Under the pieces are notes generated by a model. The model ran no database searches, was not told where the DNA came from, and worked only from the letters and a program-made list of their open reading frames with translations. Positions 9,126 through 17,872 of a stretch of 64,000 nt of DNA are shown in pieces (position 1 is the stretch's first letter; every line of letters begins with the position of its first letter). A program made the position numbers and the translations under genes. Origin of the DNA: Burkholderia cepacia (GTDB lineage Bacteria; Pseudomonadota; Gammaproteobacteria; Burkholderiales; Burkholderiaceae); the NCBI RefSeq assembly GCF_001039005.1, contig NZ_LDWR01000028.1, forward strand, positions 62,001 to 126,000, written 5' to 3'.

Positions 9126-10022
9126 TCATGCCCCTCCGTTCTTGCGCGCGAACAGCTTCTTGCGCGTCGCCGGCAGCACCAGCGCGATCGTGACGAGCGC
9201 GGCCGTCACGAGGTTCAGATCCTGCGCCTTCAGGCCGATGAATTCGCTGTTCAGCGCGAGCGCGATGAAGAAGCGGTAGACGATCGCGCCGAGCACGACG
9301 GCGAGCGTCGTCAGCACGAGCCGGCGCGCGGGCAGCAGCGTCTCGCCGATGATCACGGCGGCCAGCCCGATCACGATCGTGCCGATCCCCATCGAGATGT
9401 CCGCGCCGCCCTGCGTCTGCGCGAACAGCGCGCCGGCGAGCGCGACGAGCGCGTTCGACAGCGCCATCCCGGCGAGCGTCGCGCGGCCCGTCGCGATGCC
9501 TTGCGCACGCGCCATCCGCGGGTTCGCGCCGGTCGCGCGCATCGCGAGGCCGAGCTGCGACGAGAAGAACCAGTCGAGGCCGAGCTTCGCGACCACGACG
9601 ACGATCGCGAGCAGCGCCGGGCGCAGCACGTAGTCGGGCATCCAGTCGGGTTGCAGCACGGTGAAGAGCGTCGGCTCGGTGATGAGCGGCACGTTCGGCC
9701 GGCCCATGATCCGCAGGTTCACCGAATAGAGCGCGATCATCATCAGGATGCTGGCGAGCAGATCCATGATCTTCAGGCGCACGTTGAGCCAGCCCGTGAT
9801 GAAGCCGGCCACCGCGCCCGCGACGATCGCGAACACTGTTGCGGAGAACGGGTCGTAGCCGGCCGAGATCAGCGTCGCGGCAACGGCGCCGCCGAGCGGA
9901 AAGCTGCCGTCGACGGTGAGGTCGGGAAAGTTGAGGATGCGAAACGAGATCAGCACCCCGAGGGCGACGAGACTGAAGATCAGGCCGATCTCCAGGGCGC
10001 CCAGTAACGAGAACAGAGACAT
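9126..10022 (-). CDS. ABC transporter permease, branched-chain amino acid/TrpY-like
   Basis: 298 residues, nearly all hydrophobic, with about nine predicted membrane segments. The middle has the permease motif pattern of LivH-like proteins (GMALSNALVALAGALFAQTQG, then GIGTIVIGLAAVIIGE). It follows the substrate-binding gene by about 140 bases and precedes the ATPase gene by a single base, so all three are probably one operon. The basic tail (TRKKLFARKN) should face the cytoplasm. Confidence 0.88.
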   Translation of the reverse strand: MSLFSLLGALEIGLIFSLVALGVLISFRILNFPDLTVDGSFPLGGAVAATLISAGYDPFSATVFAIVAGAVAGFITGWLNVRLKIMDLLASILMMIALYSVNLRIMGRPNVPLITEPTLFTVLQPDWMPDYVLRPALLAIVVVVAKLGLDWFFSSQLGLAMRATGANPRMARAQGIATGRATLAGMALSNALVALAGALFAQTQGGADISMGIGTIVIGLAAVIIGETLLPARRLVLTTLAVVLGAIVYRFFIALALNSEFIGLKAQDLNLVTAALVTIALVLPATRKKLFARKNGGA

Positions 10023-10160
10023 GATGGGAAATCCTGTTGCTTCCCGGCCGGACGTGTACGGCCGGGCGAAGCGAACGGGCGGCCCCGGGTGGGAGCCGCC
10101 CGTCCGGCGGTGTCGTTCAGGCCCGGATCGGGCCTGCCAGCGCGGCGGTCGGGCCGCGGC

Positions 10161-11126
10161 TTACTTGATGACCGTCTTCGCTTCCTTCACGAGATCCGAC
10201 GACAGCGTCACGCCCTGCTTCGCGGCCGCGCCCGTGTTGACGAACAGCTCGAGGTTGCTGCTCGTCTCCGACGCGATCGCGCCCGGCTTCTGGCCCTTCA
10301 GGATGCGCGCGACGACCTTGCCCGTCTGGCGGCCGAGGTCGCCGTAGTTGATGCCGAGCGCCGCGATGCCGCCACGCTTCACGCTGTCGGTATCGCCGGC
10401 GACGAGCGGGATCTTCGCTTCGTTCGCGACCTTCACGAGCGCTTCGTACGCGGACACGACGTTGTTGTCGGTGTTCGTGTAGATCACGTCGACCTTGCCG
10501 ATCAGGCTCTTCGCGGCCGGCCCGATGTCGACGGTGCGCGGCGCGGCCGCTTCCTTGAGCGTCATCCCCTGCTTGGCGAGGAGCTCCTTGAGCGCCTGAA
10601 CGACGACGACCGAATTCGCCTCGCCCGGGTTGTAGACCATGCCGACCGTCTTCGCATTCGGCACGACGCGCTTGATCAGCGCGACCTGGCGATCGAGCGG
10701 CAGCTTGTCGGACACACCCGTCACGTTGGTGCCCGACGGGCCCCAGCCCTTCACGAGCTGCGCGGCGACCGGATCGGTGACACCCGAATAGACGACGGGC
10801 ACGCTCTTGGTCGCCGCGACGACCGACTGTGCGGCCGGCGTCGCGATCGCGACGATCACGTCGGGCTGATCGCCGACGAACTTGCGCGCGATCTGCGCGG
10901 CCGTGCCCGTGTTGCCCTGCGCGCTCTGGTATTCCCACTTGAGCTTGTCGTCGCCGAAGCCTTCCGCCTTCAGCTCGGCGCGCACGCCGTCGCGGATCGC
11001 ATCGAGCGCCGGATGGTCGACGATCGACAGGACCTTGACGGTCTGCGCATGCGCGGCGCCTGCCAGCGCGAGTGCGGCCACGCCGGCCGTGATCGAACGG
11101 ATCGCGAAAGTCTTGAATCGCTTCAT
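10161..11126 (-). CDS. ABC transporter periplasmic substrate-binding protein (ABC_sub_bind family)
   Basis: 321 residues. The ATG at 11126 begins a clean signal peptide, MKRFKTFAIRSITAGVAALA with cleavage likely after AHA. An open frame continues upstream but codes for arginine-rich sequence with no signal, and GGGGGAG precedes the chosen ATG. The mature part has the family pattern VLSIVDHPALDAIRDG, GMVYNPGEANS and LVAGDTDSVKRGGIAALGINY. It is the first gene of the importer unit. It is related to TrpX-type binding proteins, but the ligand cannot be told from sequence. Confidence 0.9.
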   Translation of the reverse strand: MKRFKTFAIRSITAGVAALALAGAAHAQTVKVLSIVDHPALDAIRDGVRAELKAEGFGDDKLKWEYQSAQGNTGTAAQIARKFVGDQPDVIVAIATPAAQSVVAATKSVPVVYSGVTDPVAAQLVKGWGPSGTNVTGVSDKLPLDRQVALIKRVVPNAKTVGMVYNPGEANSVVVVQALKELLAKQGMTLKEAAAPRTVDIGPAAKSLIGKVDVIYTNTDNNVVSAYEALVKVANEAKIPLVAGDTDSVKRGGIAALGINYGDLGRQTGKVVARILKGQKPGAIASETSSNLELFVNTGAAAKQGVTLSSDLVKEAKTVIK

Positions 11127-11459
11127 GGGTGAGTCTCCCCCGTATTGTGTCGGTTCTGGATGATGGATTCCCGCCGCCGTCATGCGGGCGCGCCGCGCGT
11201 GAAACGCAGCCGCGGCCGGCCCGCTCGCGCCCCGGGAAGGCGTGCGGCGGCGAACGCACGAGGATACCATTTCCGCAGACCACCGCCTGACTCCGCGCTT
11301 TCGCCCGGCGCACCGGATCGCACCGCCCGCGAGCGCCCCGCGACCCCGCGCGAAGCCCGCCCCGCGGCGGTTTCCGCCGGTGTCCGAGCAACGCGTCAGC
11401 CGCGCTTGCGGCTTTACGTTATGCTGTCGGCCGACCCATTCCACTCCATCGGAGGACAG
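11127..11459. other. Divergent intergenic region, 333 bp
   Basis: This separates the importer operon (-) from the four-cysteine protein gene (+) and must hold both promoters. A TATGCT at 11420-11425 is a possible -10 for the plus-strand gene but lacks a good -35. No RNA gene, repeat or protein-coding frame is convincing here; open frames in the region are arginine/proline-rich by-products of high GC. Confidence 0.5.
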
Positions 11460-11768
11460 ATGAAACGGGGGATCCGTGCAATCGCATTCGCGGCCGTCGC
11501 GCTGGCACTACCGGGGGCGGCGTTCGCGCTGACCGACGGCAGCGAGCAATACGACGACTGCATGCTCAACGCGCTGCGCGAAAGCCGCAACGGCGCGGCG
11601 GCCCAGTTGATCCAGCGCTCCTGCGACGCGCTGTACCGCAACAACGCGATGCTGCTGCCGCGCGAGCGCCGCTATCACGAGTGCGTCGTGCAGTCGCTGC
11701 CGGGCGTGCGCGACAACTACGCGATCCAGCAGATCATGTCGATCTGCTCGCGGCGCGGCGAGATGTGA
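11460..11768 (+). CDS. Small secreted four-cysteine protein with internal duplication
   Basis: 102 residues. A signal peptide (MKRGIRAIAFAAVALALPG, cleavage after AFA) leads a mature part of about 79 residues. The mature part holds exactly four cysteines in two similar halves, YDDC-x20-C and YHEC-x20-C, so the protein looks like a duplicated helical hairpin with two disulfides. It resembles the family named VF_A0006 four-cysteine proteins, which have no known function; this match is from memory of the pattern. GGAGG lies 5 bases before the ATG. A strong hairpin terminator follows. Confidence 0.75.
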   Translation: MKRGIRAIAFAAVALALPGAAFALTDGSEQYDDCMLNALRESRNGAAAQLIQRSCDALYRNNAMLLPRERRYHECVVQSLPGVRDNYAIQQIMSICSRRGEM

Positions 11769-11820
11769 GCGCGCGCTGAACGCCTGGCGCCGCGCGGCCG
11801 TCGATCGGCTGCGCCAATGA

Positions 11821-11849
11821 AAAAGGGCCTGCGCGATGCAGGCCCTTTT
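11821..11849. terminator. Bidirectional intrinsic terminator
   Basis: A perfect 12-bp stem AAAAGGGCCTGC / GCAGGCCCTTTT closes a 5-base loop. The arms supply A and T runs on both sides, so it can end transcripts of both the four-cysteine gene (+) and metQ (-). Confidence 0.9.
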
Positions 11850-11878
11850 CGTTCAGCGGTCCGACCGGTGTGCGGCGT

Positions 11879-12694
11879 TCAGAACGACGCGACCATCGAG
11901 CCCTTGAACTGCTTCTTGATGAATTCCCTCACTTCCGGCGACTGGTACGCCTTGACCAGCTTCTTCACCCACGGCTGGTCCTTGTCCTTCGCGCGCACGG
12001 CGATCAGGTTCGCATACGGGCTCGTCAGCGCTTCGAGCGCGATCGCGTCCTTGGTCGGCTGCAGGTTCGCGGCGAGCGCGTAGTTGGTGTTGATCACGGC
12101 CGCGTCGACGTCCGACAGCACGCGCGGCAGTTGCGCGGCGTCGAGTTCGGAGATCTTCAGCTTCTTCGGGTTCTCGGCGATGTCGAGCACCGTCGCGTTG
12201 TTGCCGCCGGTGCCGGCGCCCGCCTTCAGCTTGATCACGCCTTGCGTCTGCAGCAGCAGCAGCGCGCGGTTCTCGTTCGACGGATCGTTCGGCACCGCGA
12301 GCTTCGCGCCTTGCGGCAGGTCCTTCAGCGCCTTGAACTTCTTCGAGTACACTCCGATCGGCGAGATGTAGGTCAGGCCCGCGCTGACGATCTTGTAGCC
12401 GCGCTGCTTCACCTGGCTGTCGAGGTAGGGCTGGTGCTGGAAGCTGTTCGCGTCGAGGTCGCCCGAGTCGAGCGCCGCGTTCGGCTGCACGTAGTCGTTG
12501 AACTCGATGACCTTCACGTTCAGGCCTTCCTTCTCCTTCGCGACCTTCTGCACGAGCTGCCACACTTCCGAATCCGGGCCGGCGACCGTGCCGACCTTGA
12601 TCACCTTGTCTTCGGCGTGCGCGCCCGCCGACAGCGTCAGCGCTGCACCGGTAGCCAGCACGGAAAATACCTTCAGGAGACTGCGACGCTTCAT
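11879..12694 (-). CDS. metQ: MetQ/NlpA family methionine-type substrate-binding protein
   Basis: 271 residues from the ATG at 12694. The mature part matches the NlpA/MetQ family (VIKVGTVAGPDSEVW, FNDYVQPNAALDSGDLDAN, IGVYSKKFK, IAVRAKDKDQPWVK). The export signal ends AHA-ED and contains no lipobox cysteine, so it looks like a freely periplasmic protein rather than a lipoprotein. No metN or metI gene is next to it; it may serve a transporter encoded elsewhere. Upstream in-frame codons give a poor N-terminus, so I use this start. Confidence 0.88.
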   Translation of the reverse strand: MKRRSLLKVFSVLATGAALTLSAGAHAEDKVIKVGTVAGPDSEVWQLVQKVAKEKEGLNVKVIEFNDYVQPNAALDSGDLDANSFQHQPYLDSQVKQRGYKIVSAGLTYISPIGVYSKKFKALKDLPQGAKLAVPNDPSNENRALLLLQTQGVIKLKAGAGTGGNNATVLDIAENPKKLKISELDAAQLPRVLSDVDAAVINTNYALAANLQPTKDAIALEALTSPYANLIAVRAKDKDQPWVKKLVKAYQSPEVREFIKKQFKGSMVASF

Positions 12695-12882
12695 CTGTTT
12701 CTCGCTTTCTTGCTTACTGGAAATAGGGCGCGATACGGGTAAGCCCCGACTCGCAGGAAGGCGCAAATGGTGTCACAGGATCGGCGGGAAGTGAAATACA
12801 TCCCGCTCATATGGGTATGCACCGCAGCGGTGCTGGCGGCGGCTGCATGACCCGGCCGTTAGTTGCGTTTAAACCGCCAACG

Positions 12883-14517
12883 TCAAGCCACCATCTCGTC
12901 GGCCGCCTTCGCGCCGAACGCGGGTTCGGCCGACCGTGCGCCGGCCCGGCGCGGCGACAGGCCGCCGGCGTCGCCGGTCCGGAACGCGCCGACCGTGTCG
13001 CGCAGCCGCGCGGCCTGTTCCTGCAGCGACGCGGCGGCCGCGGCGGCCTCCTCGACGAGCGCCGCGTTCTGCTGCGTCACCTGGTCCATCTGCGTGACCG
13101 CGCGCCCGACCTGCGTGATGCCGCTCGCCTGCTCCTCGGACGCGGCCGCGATCTCGCCCATGATGTCGGTCACGCGCGCGACCGCCTGCAGGATCTCGCC
13201 CATCGTCGTGCCGGCCTGGCCGACCAGCGTCGAACCGTTGCGCACGCGCTCGACCGAGTCGACGATCAGCTCGCGGATTTCCTTCGAGGCGGTCGCGCTG
13301 CGCTGCGCGAGCGAGCGCACCTCGCCCGCGACCACCGCGAAGCCACGGCCCTGCTCGCCCGCCCGCGCGGCCTCGACCGCCGCGTTCAGCGCGAGGATGT
13401 TGGTCTGGAACGCGATGCCCTCGATCACGCCGATGATGTCGGCGATCTTGCGCGAGCTGTCGTCGATCTCGCCCATCGTGCCGATCACGCGGTTCACGAC
13501 GTCGCTCCCGGTGCGCGCGATGTCCGACGCATTGTTCGCGAGCCCGCTCGCCTGCCGCGCGTTGTCCGCGTTCTGCTTCACCGTCGCGGTCAGCTGCTCC
13601 ATGCTCGCCGCCGTTTCTTCCAGCGACGCGGCCTGCTCCTCGGTGCGCTGCGACAGGTCGTCGTTGCCGGCCGAGATCTCGCGGCTCGCCGACGCGATCG
13701 CTTCGGCCGACTGGCGAATCCCGCCGATCGTTGCCTGCAGCCGTGCCTGCATGTCGTGCATCGCGGCCATCATGCTCGTCTGGTCGCCCGCGCGCACGGG
13801 CACCGGCTGCGTCAGGTCGCCCTGCGCGATGCGTGTCGCGAGCGCGGCCGCTTCGTCGGGCTCGCCGCCGAGACTGCCGCGCACGTTGCGGATGATCACC
13901 AGCATCGCCGCGCTGATCACGAAGCCGATCACGAACACGACCGCGAGGTGGCCGAGCAGCGTGCGGTAGTAGATGGTGTCGATGTCCTTCAGGAAGACGC
14001 CGCTCGAGATGTTCCAGTCCCACGGCGCGAATCGCGTGACGTAGCTGATCTTCGGCACGGCGGTCTCGCTGTGCGGCAATCGCCCGCGATATTCGGCGAA
14101 GCCGCTGCCGGTCGCCTTCGCCGCGTTCAGGATCGTGACGAACAGCGGCTTGCCGTCCGGATCGAGATAGTCGCCGACCTGCGTGCCGACCAGCTTCGGC
14201 AGCGTCGGATGCATCAGCACGACCGGCTTCGAGTCCATCACGAACACATAGCCCGAATCGCCGTAGCGCATCGCGGCGAGGCTCGCGAGTGCGTCGCGCT
14301 TCGCGTCGGCCTCGGGCAGCGTGCCGCTCTGCGCGAGCGCGTGATACGCCGTCACGATGCCGGCCGCCGAGTCGACCAGGTTCGCGATGCCCGCCTTGCG
14401 TTCGGCGAGCATCGTCGCGCGCGTCTCGTAGGCGCTCCATGCGCCGACGCCCAGGAGACCGATCCATACCAGCGCAAGCGCGAGCCACAGCTTGCGGTTC
14501 AAACTCATTCTGCTCAT
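12883..14517 (-). CDS. Methyl-accepting chemotaxis protein with periplasmic Cache sensor
   Basis: 544 residues. A first membrane segment (about residues 9-27) is followed by a periplasmic single-Cache domain (YGDSGYVFVMDSKPVVLMHP, then FAPWDWNISSGVFLKDI), a second membrane segment near 188-210, a HAMP region and the cytoplasmic signalling domain. The conserved hairpin tip reads GIAFQTNILALNAAVEAARA near residue 365. The end is rich in alanine and arginine with no CheR-binding pentapeptide. Single-Cache receptors often sense small organic acids, but the ligand is unknown. Either M1 or M4 could be the true start. Confidence 0.9.
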   Translation of the reverse strand: MSRMSLNRKLWLALALVWIGLLGVGAWSAYETRATMLAERKAGIANLVDSAAGIVTAYHALAQSGTLPEADAKRDALASLAAMRYGDSGYVFVMDSKPVVLMHPTLPKLVGTQVGDYLDPDGKPLFVTILNAAKATGSGFAEYRGRLPHSETAVPKISYVTRFAPWDWNISSGVFLKDIDTIYYRTLLGHLAVVFVIGFVISAAMLVIIRNVRGSLGGEPDEAAALATRIAQGDLTQPVPVRAGDQTSMMAAMHDMQARLQATIGGIRQSAEAIASASREISAGNDDLSQRTEEQAASLEETAASMEQLTATVKQNADNARQASGLANNASDIARTGSDVVNRVIGTMGEIDDSSRKIADIIGVIEGIAFQTNILALNAAVEAARAGEQGRGFAVVAGEVRSLAQRSATASKEIRELIVDSVERVRNGSTLVGQAGTTMGEILQAVARVTDIMGEIAAASEEQASGITQVGRAVTQMDQVTQQNAALVEEAAAAAASLQEQAARLRDTVGAFRTGDAGGLSPRRAGARSAEPAFGAKAADEMVA

Positions 14518-14752
14518 CTGCGTGCCTTGTTGTCGAAGTCGATGCGCACGAACGGCCCGCCGCGCGCAAACGGTTGCCCTTTTATTTACGGCAACGAGGC
14601 TTACAACTTGAATACACGCCGGTGCCGTGAACAGTCGCCGACACGCGGCAACCGCCCCGCCACGCGCCCGCCGGCGCGACAGCCCGCATCCGCTGTGCTA
14701 CAAAGACCGGCTGGCCGGCGCGCGCAGCGCCGGCGATATTCCAGGGCCATCC

Positions 14753-15043
14753 ATGTACGTCATCGACATCCACTACACCGCGTCGCTCGAGCGCATCGAC
14801 GACGCGCTCGAACGCCACCGCGCGTATCTGCAGCCGCTGTTCGACAAGGGCATCTTCATCGCGGCCGGGCCGAAAGTGCCGCGCGAAGGCGGCGTGATCC
14901 TCGCGGCCCGCATCGATCGCGACGAGCTGGACGCGATCCTGAAGACCGATCCGTTCGTCACCGAGGGGCTCGCCACGTATCGCGTGACGGAATTCCGGAT
15001 CACGCGCGCCGCCTCCGGCTTCAACGTGCCGGCGCTGCCGTAA
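14753..15043 (+). CDS. YciI family protein
   Basis: 96 residues. The sequence opens MYVIDIHYTASLERIDDALERH, with the usual histidine in HRAYLQPLF and aspartate of the YciI ferredoxin-like fold, and ends with RVTEFRITRA. YciI proteins are small, dimeric and mostly of unknown role; some are dehydrochlorinase-like. The upstream extension of the frame is arginine-rich and unlikely to be translated. It is convergent with the SCO1 gene, and a GC-rich hairpin lies between them. Confidence 0.85.
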   Translation: MYVIDIHYTASLERIDDALERHRAYLQPLFDKGIFIAAGPKVPREGGVILAARIDRDELDAILKTDPFVTEGLATYRVTEFRITRAASGFNVPALP

Positions 15044-15158
15044 CGCGACGCCAGCGCAACGCACGCGCAGGCCGACGGGCCGCCCGACGGGCAGCGCATG
15101 CAAACAACGAGAGGGGAAGAGAGAAAGCGTGACGGCGCGTGGCGGCCGTCAACGCGAT

Positions 15159-15179
15159 CGCCGGGCCGCGCGCCCGGCG
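15159..15179. terminator. GC-rich hairpin between convergent genes
   Basis: Arms CGCCGGGC / GCCCGGCG with loop CGCGC lie between the YciI gene and the SCO1 gene. There is no T-run, so the terminator role is only likely from its position. Confidence 0.45.
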
Positions 15180-15187
15180 GATGCCGC

Positions 15188-15814
15188 TCAGTCGACCAGC
15201 AGCTTCAGGTCGTGGACCCACGGGCCGGGACCCTGGCCGTCGCGCACGAACAGGCGCAGCTTGCCGTCGCGGTCGAACACGTAGCTCGCGGCGGTGTGAT
15301 CCATCGTGTAGCTGTCGGGCGCCTTGCCGGGCACCTTCGCGTAATAGACGCGGAAATCCTTCGTGACCTTCTTCAGCGCCGCTTCGTCGGCCGGCCGCAG
15401 GCCGATGAACGACGGATCGAACGCGGGCACGTACTGGCCGAGCAGCGCCGGCGTGTCGCGCTCCGGATCGACGGTGACGAACAGCACCTGCACGCGCTTC
15501 GCGGCATCGGGCCCGAGCTGCTTCAGCGCCTCGGACAGCTCGGCCATCGTGGTCGGGCACACGTCCGGGCAGTGCGTATAGCCGAAGAACATCACGACAG
15601 CCTTGCCCTTGAAGTCGGCGAGCGTGCGCACCTTGCCGGCCGTATCGGGCAGCGAGAAGTCGTTGCCGAACTGCGTGTTGCCGGTGATGTCGAGATTCTG
15701 GAATTTCGGCGCGTTGTCGCATCCGGCGAGCAGCAGCGCTGCCGCGAATGCGCACGCGAGCATCCAGCCTTGGCGCGCGCGGCGCCCGAACCGTGAATGG
15801 AGCATTGCGTTCAA
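15188..15814 (-). CDS. SCO1/SenC copper chaperone for cytochrome c oxidase
   Basis: 208 residues. The N-terminal segment ends in a lipobox LLAGC (Cys32), so it is probably an inner-membrane-facing lipoprotein. The thioredoxin fold carries the copper-binding CPDVC (Cys82, Cys86) and the third ligand His173 in MDHTA. SCO proteins deliver copper to the CuA site of oxidase subunit II, which is encoded upstream in the same cluster. It is the last gene of the SURF1-ctaA-ctaB block and starts 10 bases after ctaB. The ATG at 15805 is an alternative start. Confidence 0.93.
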   Translation of the reverse strand: MNAMLHSRFGRRARQGWMLACAFAAALLLAGCDNAPKFQNLDITGNTQFGNDFSLPDTAGKVRTLADFKGKAVVMFFGYTHCPDVCPTTMAELSEALKQLGPDAAKRVQVLFVTVDPERDTPALLGQYVPAFDPSFIGLRPADEAALKKVTKDFRVYYAKVPGKAPDSYTMDHTAASYVFDRDGKLRLFVRDGQGPGPWVHDLKLLVD

Positions 15815-15823
15815 ACCGTGCGG

Positions 15824-16726
15824 TTACACGCCGAGCAGCGGGCGTGCGTAGTGATCGACGAGCAGCGCGGCGAACAGCAGCGACAGATAGACGATCGAGT
15901 AGCGGAAGGCCTTGCGGGCGAGTTCGTCCGAATAGTCGCGGTAGATCTTCCACGCATACGCGAGGAACACCGCGCCGAGCAGCACCGCGCTCGTCAGGTA
16001 GACAGCCCCGCTCATCCCGGAGATGAACGGCATCAGCGTGACCGCGAACAGGATCACCGTGTACAGCAGGATGTGCAGCCGCGTGAATTTCTCGCCGTGC
16101 GTGACGGGCAGCATCGGCAGCCCCGCGCTCTCGTAATCCTTGCGGCGATAGAGCGCGAGCACCCAGAAATGCGGCGGCGTCCACACGAAGATGATCAGCA
16201 CGAGAATCCACGCGTCGCCGGGCACCGCGCCGGTGACCGCGGCCCACCCGAGCGCCGGCGGCATCGCGCCCGACGCGCCGCCGATCACGATGTTCTGCGG
16301 CGTCATCGGCTTGAGCAGCAGCGTGTAGATCACCGCGTAGCCGACGAACGTCGCGATCGTCAGCCACATCGTCAGCGGGTTCGTGAACGTATAGAGCGTC
16401 CATGCGCCGACGCTGCCGAGCACGGCCGAGAACACCAGGATCTGCGGCGTCGTGATCTCGCCGCGCGCGGACGGGCGCCACGCGGTACGGCGCATCATCG
16501 CGTCGATCTTCTGTTCGACGAGGCAATTGATCGCGAACGCGGCGCCGGCCAGCAGCCAGATGCCGACGGTGCCGCCGATCAGCACATGCCACGGCACCAT
16601 GCCCGGCGTCGCGAGGAACATGCCGATCACCGCGCAGAACACCGCGAGCTGCGTGACACGCGGCTTCGTCAGCGCCATGTACTGGGAAAACCGGCTACCG
16701 GGCGATTGGGAGAGGGTGCTTTGCAT
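15824..16726 (-). CDS. ctaB: Protoheme IX farnesyltransferase (heme O synthase)
   Basis: 300 residues, the usual length. UbiA-superfamily membrane protein with the two aspartate-rich/polar motifs NCLVEQKIDAMMRRT and YRRKDYESAGLPMLP. It adds a farnesyl group to heme B, making heme O, the substrate of CtaA encoded directly upstream. The start MQSTLSQSP matches the family; a GTG at 16738 overlapping the ctaA stop could add four residues. Around nine membrane segments are visible. Operon with ctaA and SCO1. Confidence 0.95.
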   Translation of the reverse strand: MQSTLSQSPGSRFSQYMALTKPRVTQLAVFCAVIGMFLATPGMVPWHVLIGGTVGIWLLAGAAFAINCLVEQKIDAMMRRTAWRPSARGEITTPQILVFSAVLGSVGAWTLYTFTNPLTMWLTIATFVGYAVIYTLLLKPMTPQNIVIGGASGAMPPALGWAAVTGAVPGDAWILVLIIFVWTPPHFWVLALYRRKDYESAGLPMLPVTHGEKFTRLHILLYTVILFAVTLMPFISGMSGAVYLTSAVLLGAVFLAYAWKIYRDYSDELARKAFRYSIVYLSLLFAALLVDHYARPLLGV

Positions 16727-16734
16727 GGGGGCGG

Positions 16735-17847
16735 TCACGCCGGGGCGGCGTCGCGCGCAGGCTGCGCGACACGGCCGGGGCGGCTTGAAAGGATGCGAAA
16801 GTTTAACATGACGACGAGCAGCAGCAGGATCGCGGCCCCGCCGTTGTGCGCGACGGCGACCGGCAGCGGCCACTGCAGCACGATGTTGGTCAGGCCCGTC
16901 ACGAACTGCAGCAGGACGACCAGCAGCACGCCGTTCGCGGGCCGCCGCAGCGATTCGAAGCGGCGCATCTTCAGCGCGAACGCGACCAGGTAAGCGACCA
17001 CGACGAACGCGAACGTGCGGTGCGTCCAGTGGATCGCGACCAGCGCGTCCTGCGTGATCGCGTCGCCGTCCTTCGTCATCCCGAGCGCGCGCCACAGGTG
17101 GAAGCCCTGCCCGAAGTCCATCGGCGGAATCCACTGACCATTGCAGGTCGGGAAATCGGTGCACGCGAGCACCGCGTAGTTGGTGCTCACCCAGCCGCCG
17201 AGCGCGATCTGCACGACCAGCAGCACGAGCGCCGCGAGCGCGGCCGCGCGATAGCGTCCGGCCTCCGGGTCATGCGACGGCAGCGGCGTCTGCCGCGCCG
17301 CGAGCCAGCCGAGCGTGCCGAGCAGCATGAGGCCGAGCAGCAGGTGGGTCGTGACGATCACCGGCTGCAGCTTCATCGTGACCGTCCACGCGCCGAACAC
17401 GCCCTGCACGACGATCAGCAGCAGCAGGCTCGTCGGCCACCACGGCGACACGTGCAGCGGGCGGCGGCGCAGCCGCGCCGACCATGCGATCACGACCTGC
17501 GCGATGATCAGCACGCCGATCGCCATCGCGAAATAGCGGTGGATCATCTCGATCCACGCCTTGGACATGCTGACGGGGCCCGTCGGCATCGCCTGGTGCG
17601 CGGCCGTGATCGCGGCGTGCGCGATGAACGGCGACGACGTGCCGTAGCAGCCGGGCCAGTCGGGGCAGCCGAGCCCCGAATCGGTCAGCCGCGTGAAGCC
17701 GCCGAACATCACCAGATCGAGGGTGAGGAAGGTGGTGATCCACACGAGCTTGCGGAACTTGTTGTCGTCGGCCTTCACCCACACGTACGACAGCGGCAGC
17801 AGCGCGATGCAGAAGCCGATCAGGCCGAGTTGCAGTAGATACGACAT
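16735..17847 (-). CDS. ctaA: Heme A synthase (CtaA/COX15)
   Basis: 370 residues with eight hydrophobic segments. The conserved TRLTDSGLGCPDWPGCYG loop near residue 52, a cysteine-containing CTDFPTCNGQW loop in the second half, and heme-ligand histidines in EMIHRYFA, VTTHLLLG, IHWTHRT and AVAHNGGA are all present. It oxidises the methyl group of heme O to make heme A for subunit I. It follows the Sco-like gene by 25 bases and its stop overlaps a possible GTG start of ctaB. Confidence 0.95.
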   Translation of the reverse strand: MSYLLQLGLIGFCIALLPLSYVWVKADDNKFRKLVWITTFLTLDLVMFGGFTRLTDSGLGCPDWPGCYGTSSPFIAHAAITAAHQAMPTGPVSMSKAWIEMIHRYFAMAIGVLIIAQVVIAWSARLRRRPLHVSPWWPTSLLLLIVVQGVFGAWTVTMKLQPVIVTTHLLLGLMLLGTLGWLAARQTPLPSHDPEAGRYRAAALAALVLLVVQIALGGWVSTNYAVLACTDFPTCNGQWIPPMDFGQGFHLWRALGMTKDGDAITQDALVAIHWTHRTFAFVVVAYLVAFALKMRRFESLRRPANGVLLVVLLQFVTGLTNIVLQWPLPVAVAHNGGAAILLLLVVMLNFRILSSRPGRVAQPARDAAPA

Positions 17848-17872
17848 CGGAATGGTGCCTCGTTCTCTCGCC

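Noticed and set aside
11145..11768. A longer start for the four-cysteine protein, at a frame opening near 11145.
   Set aside because: It is Arg-rich, has no signal and would lack the GGAGG site found before 11460.
12695..12882. A SAM or other riboswitch upstream of metQ.
   Set aside because: The spacer shows no multi-helix pattern or conserved core that I can recognise.
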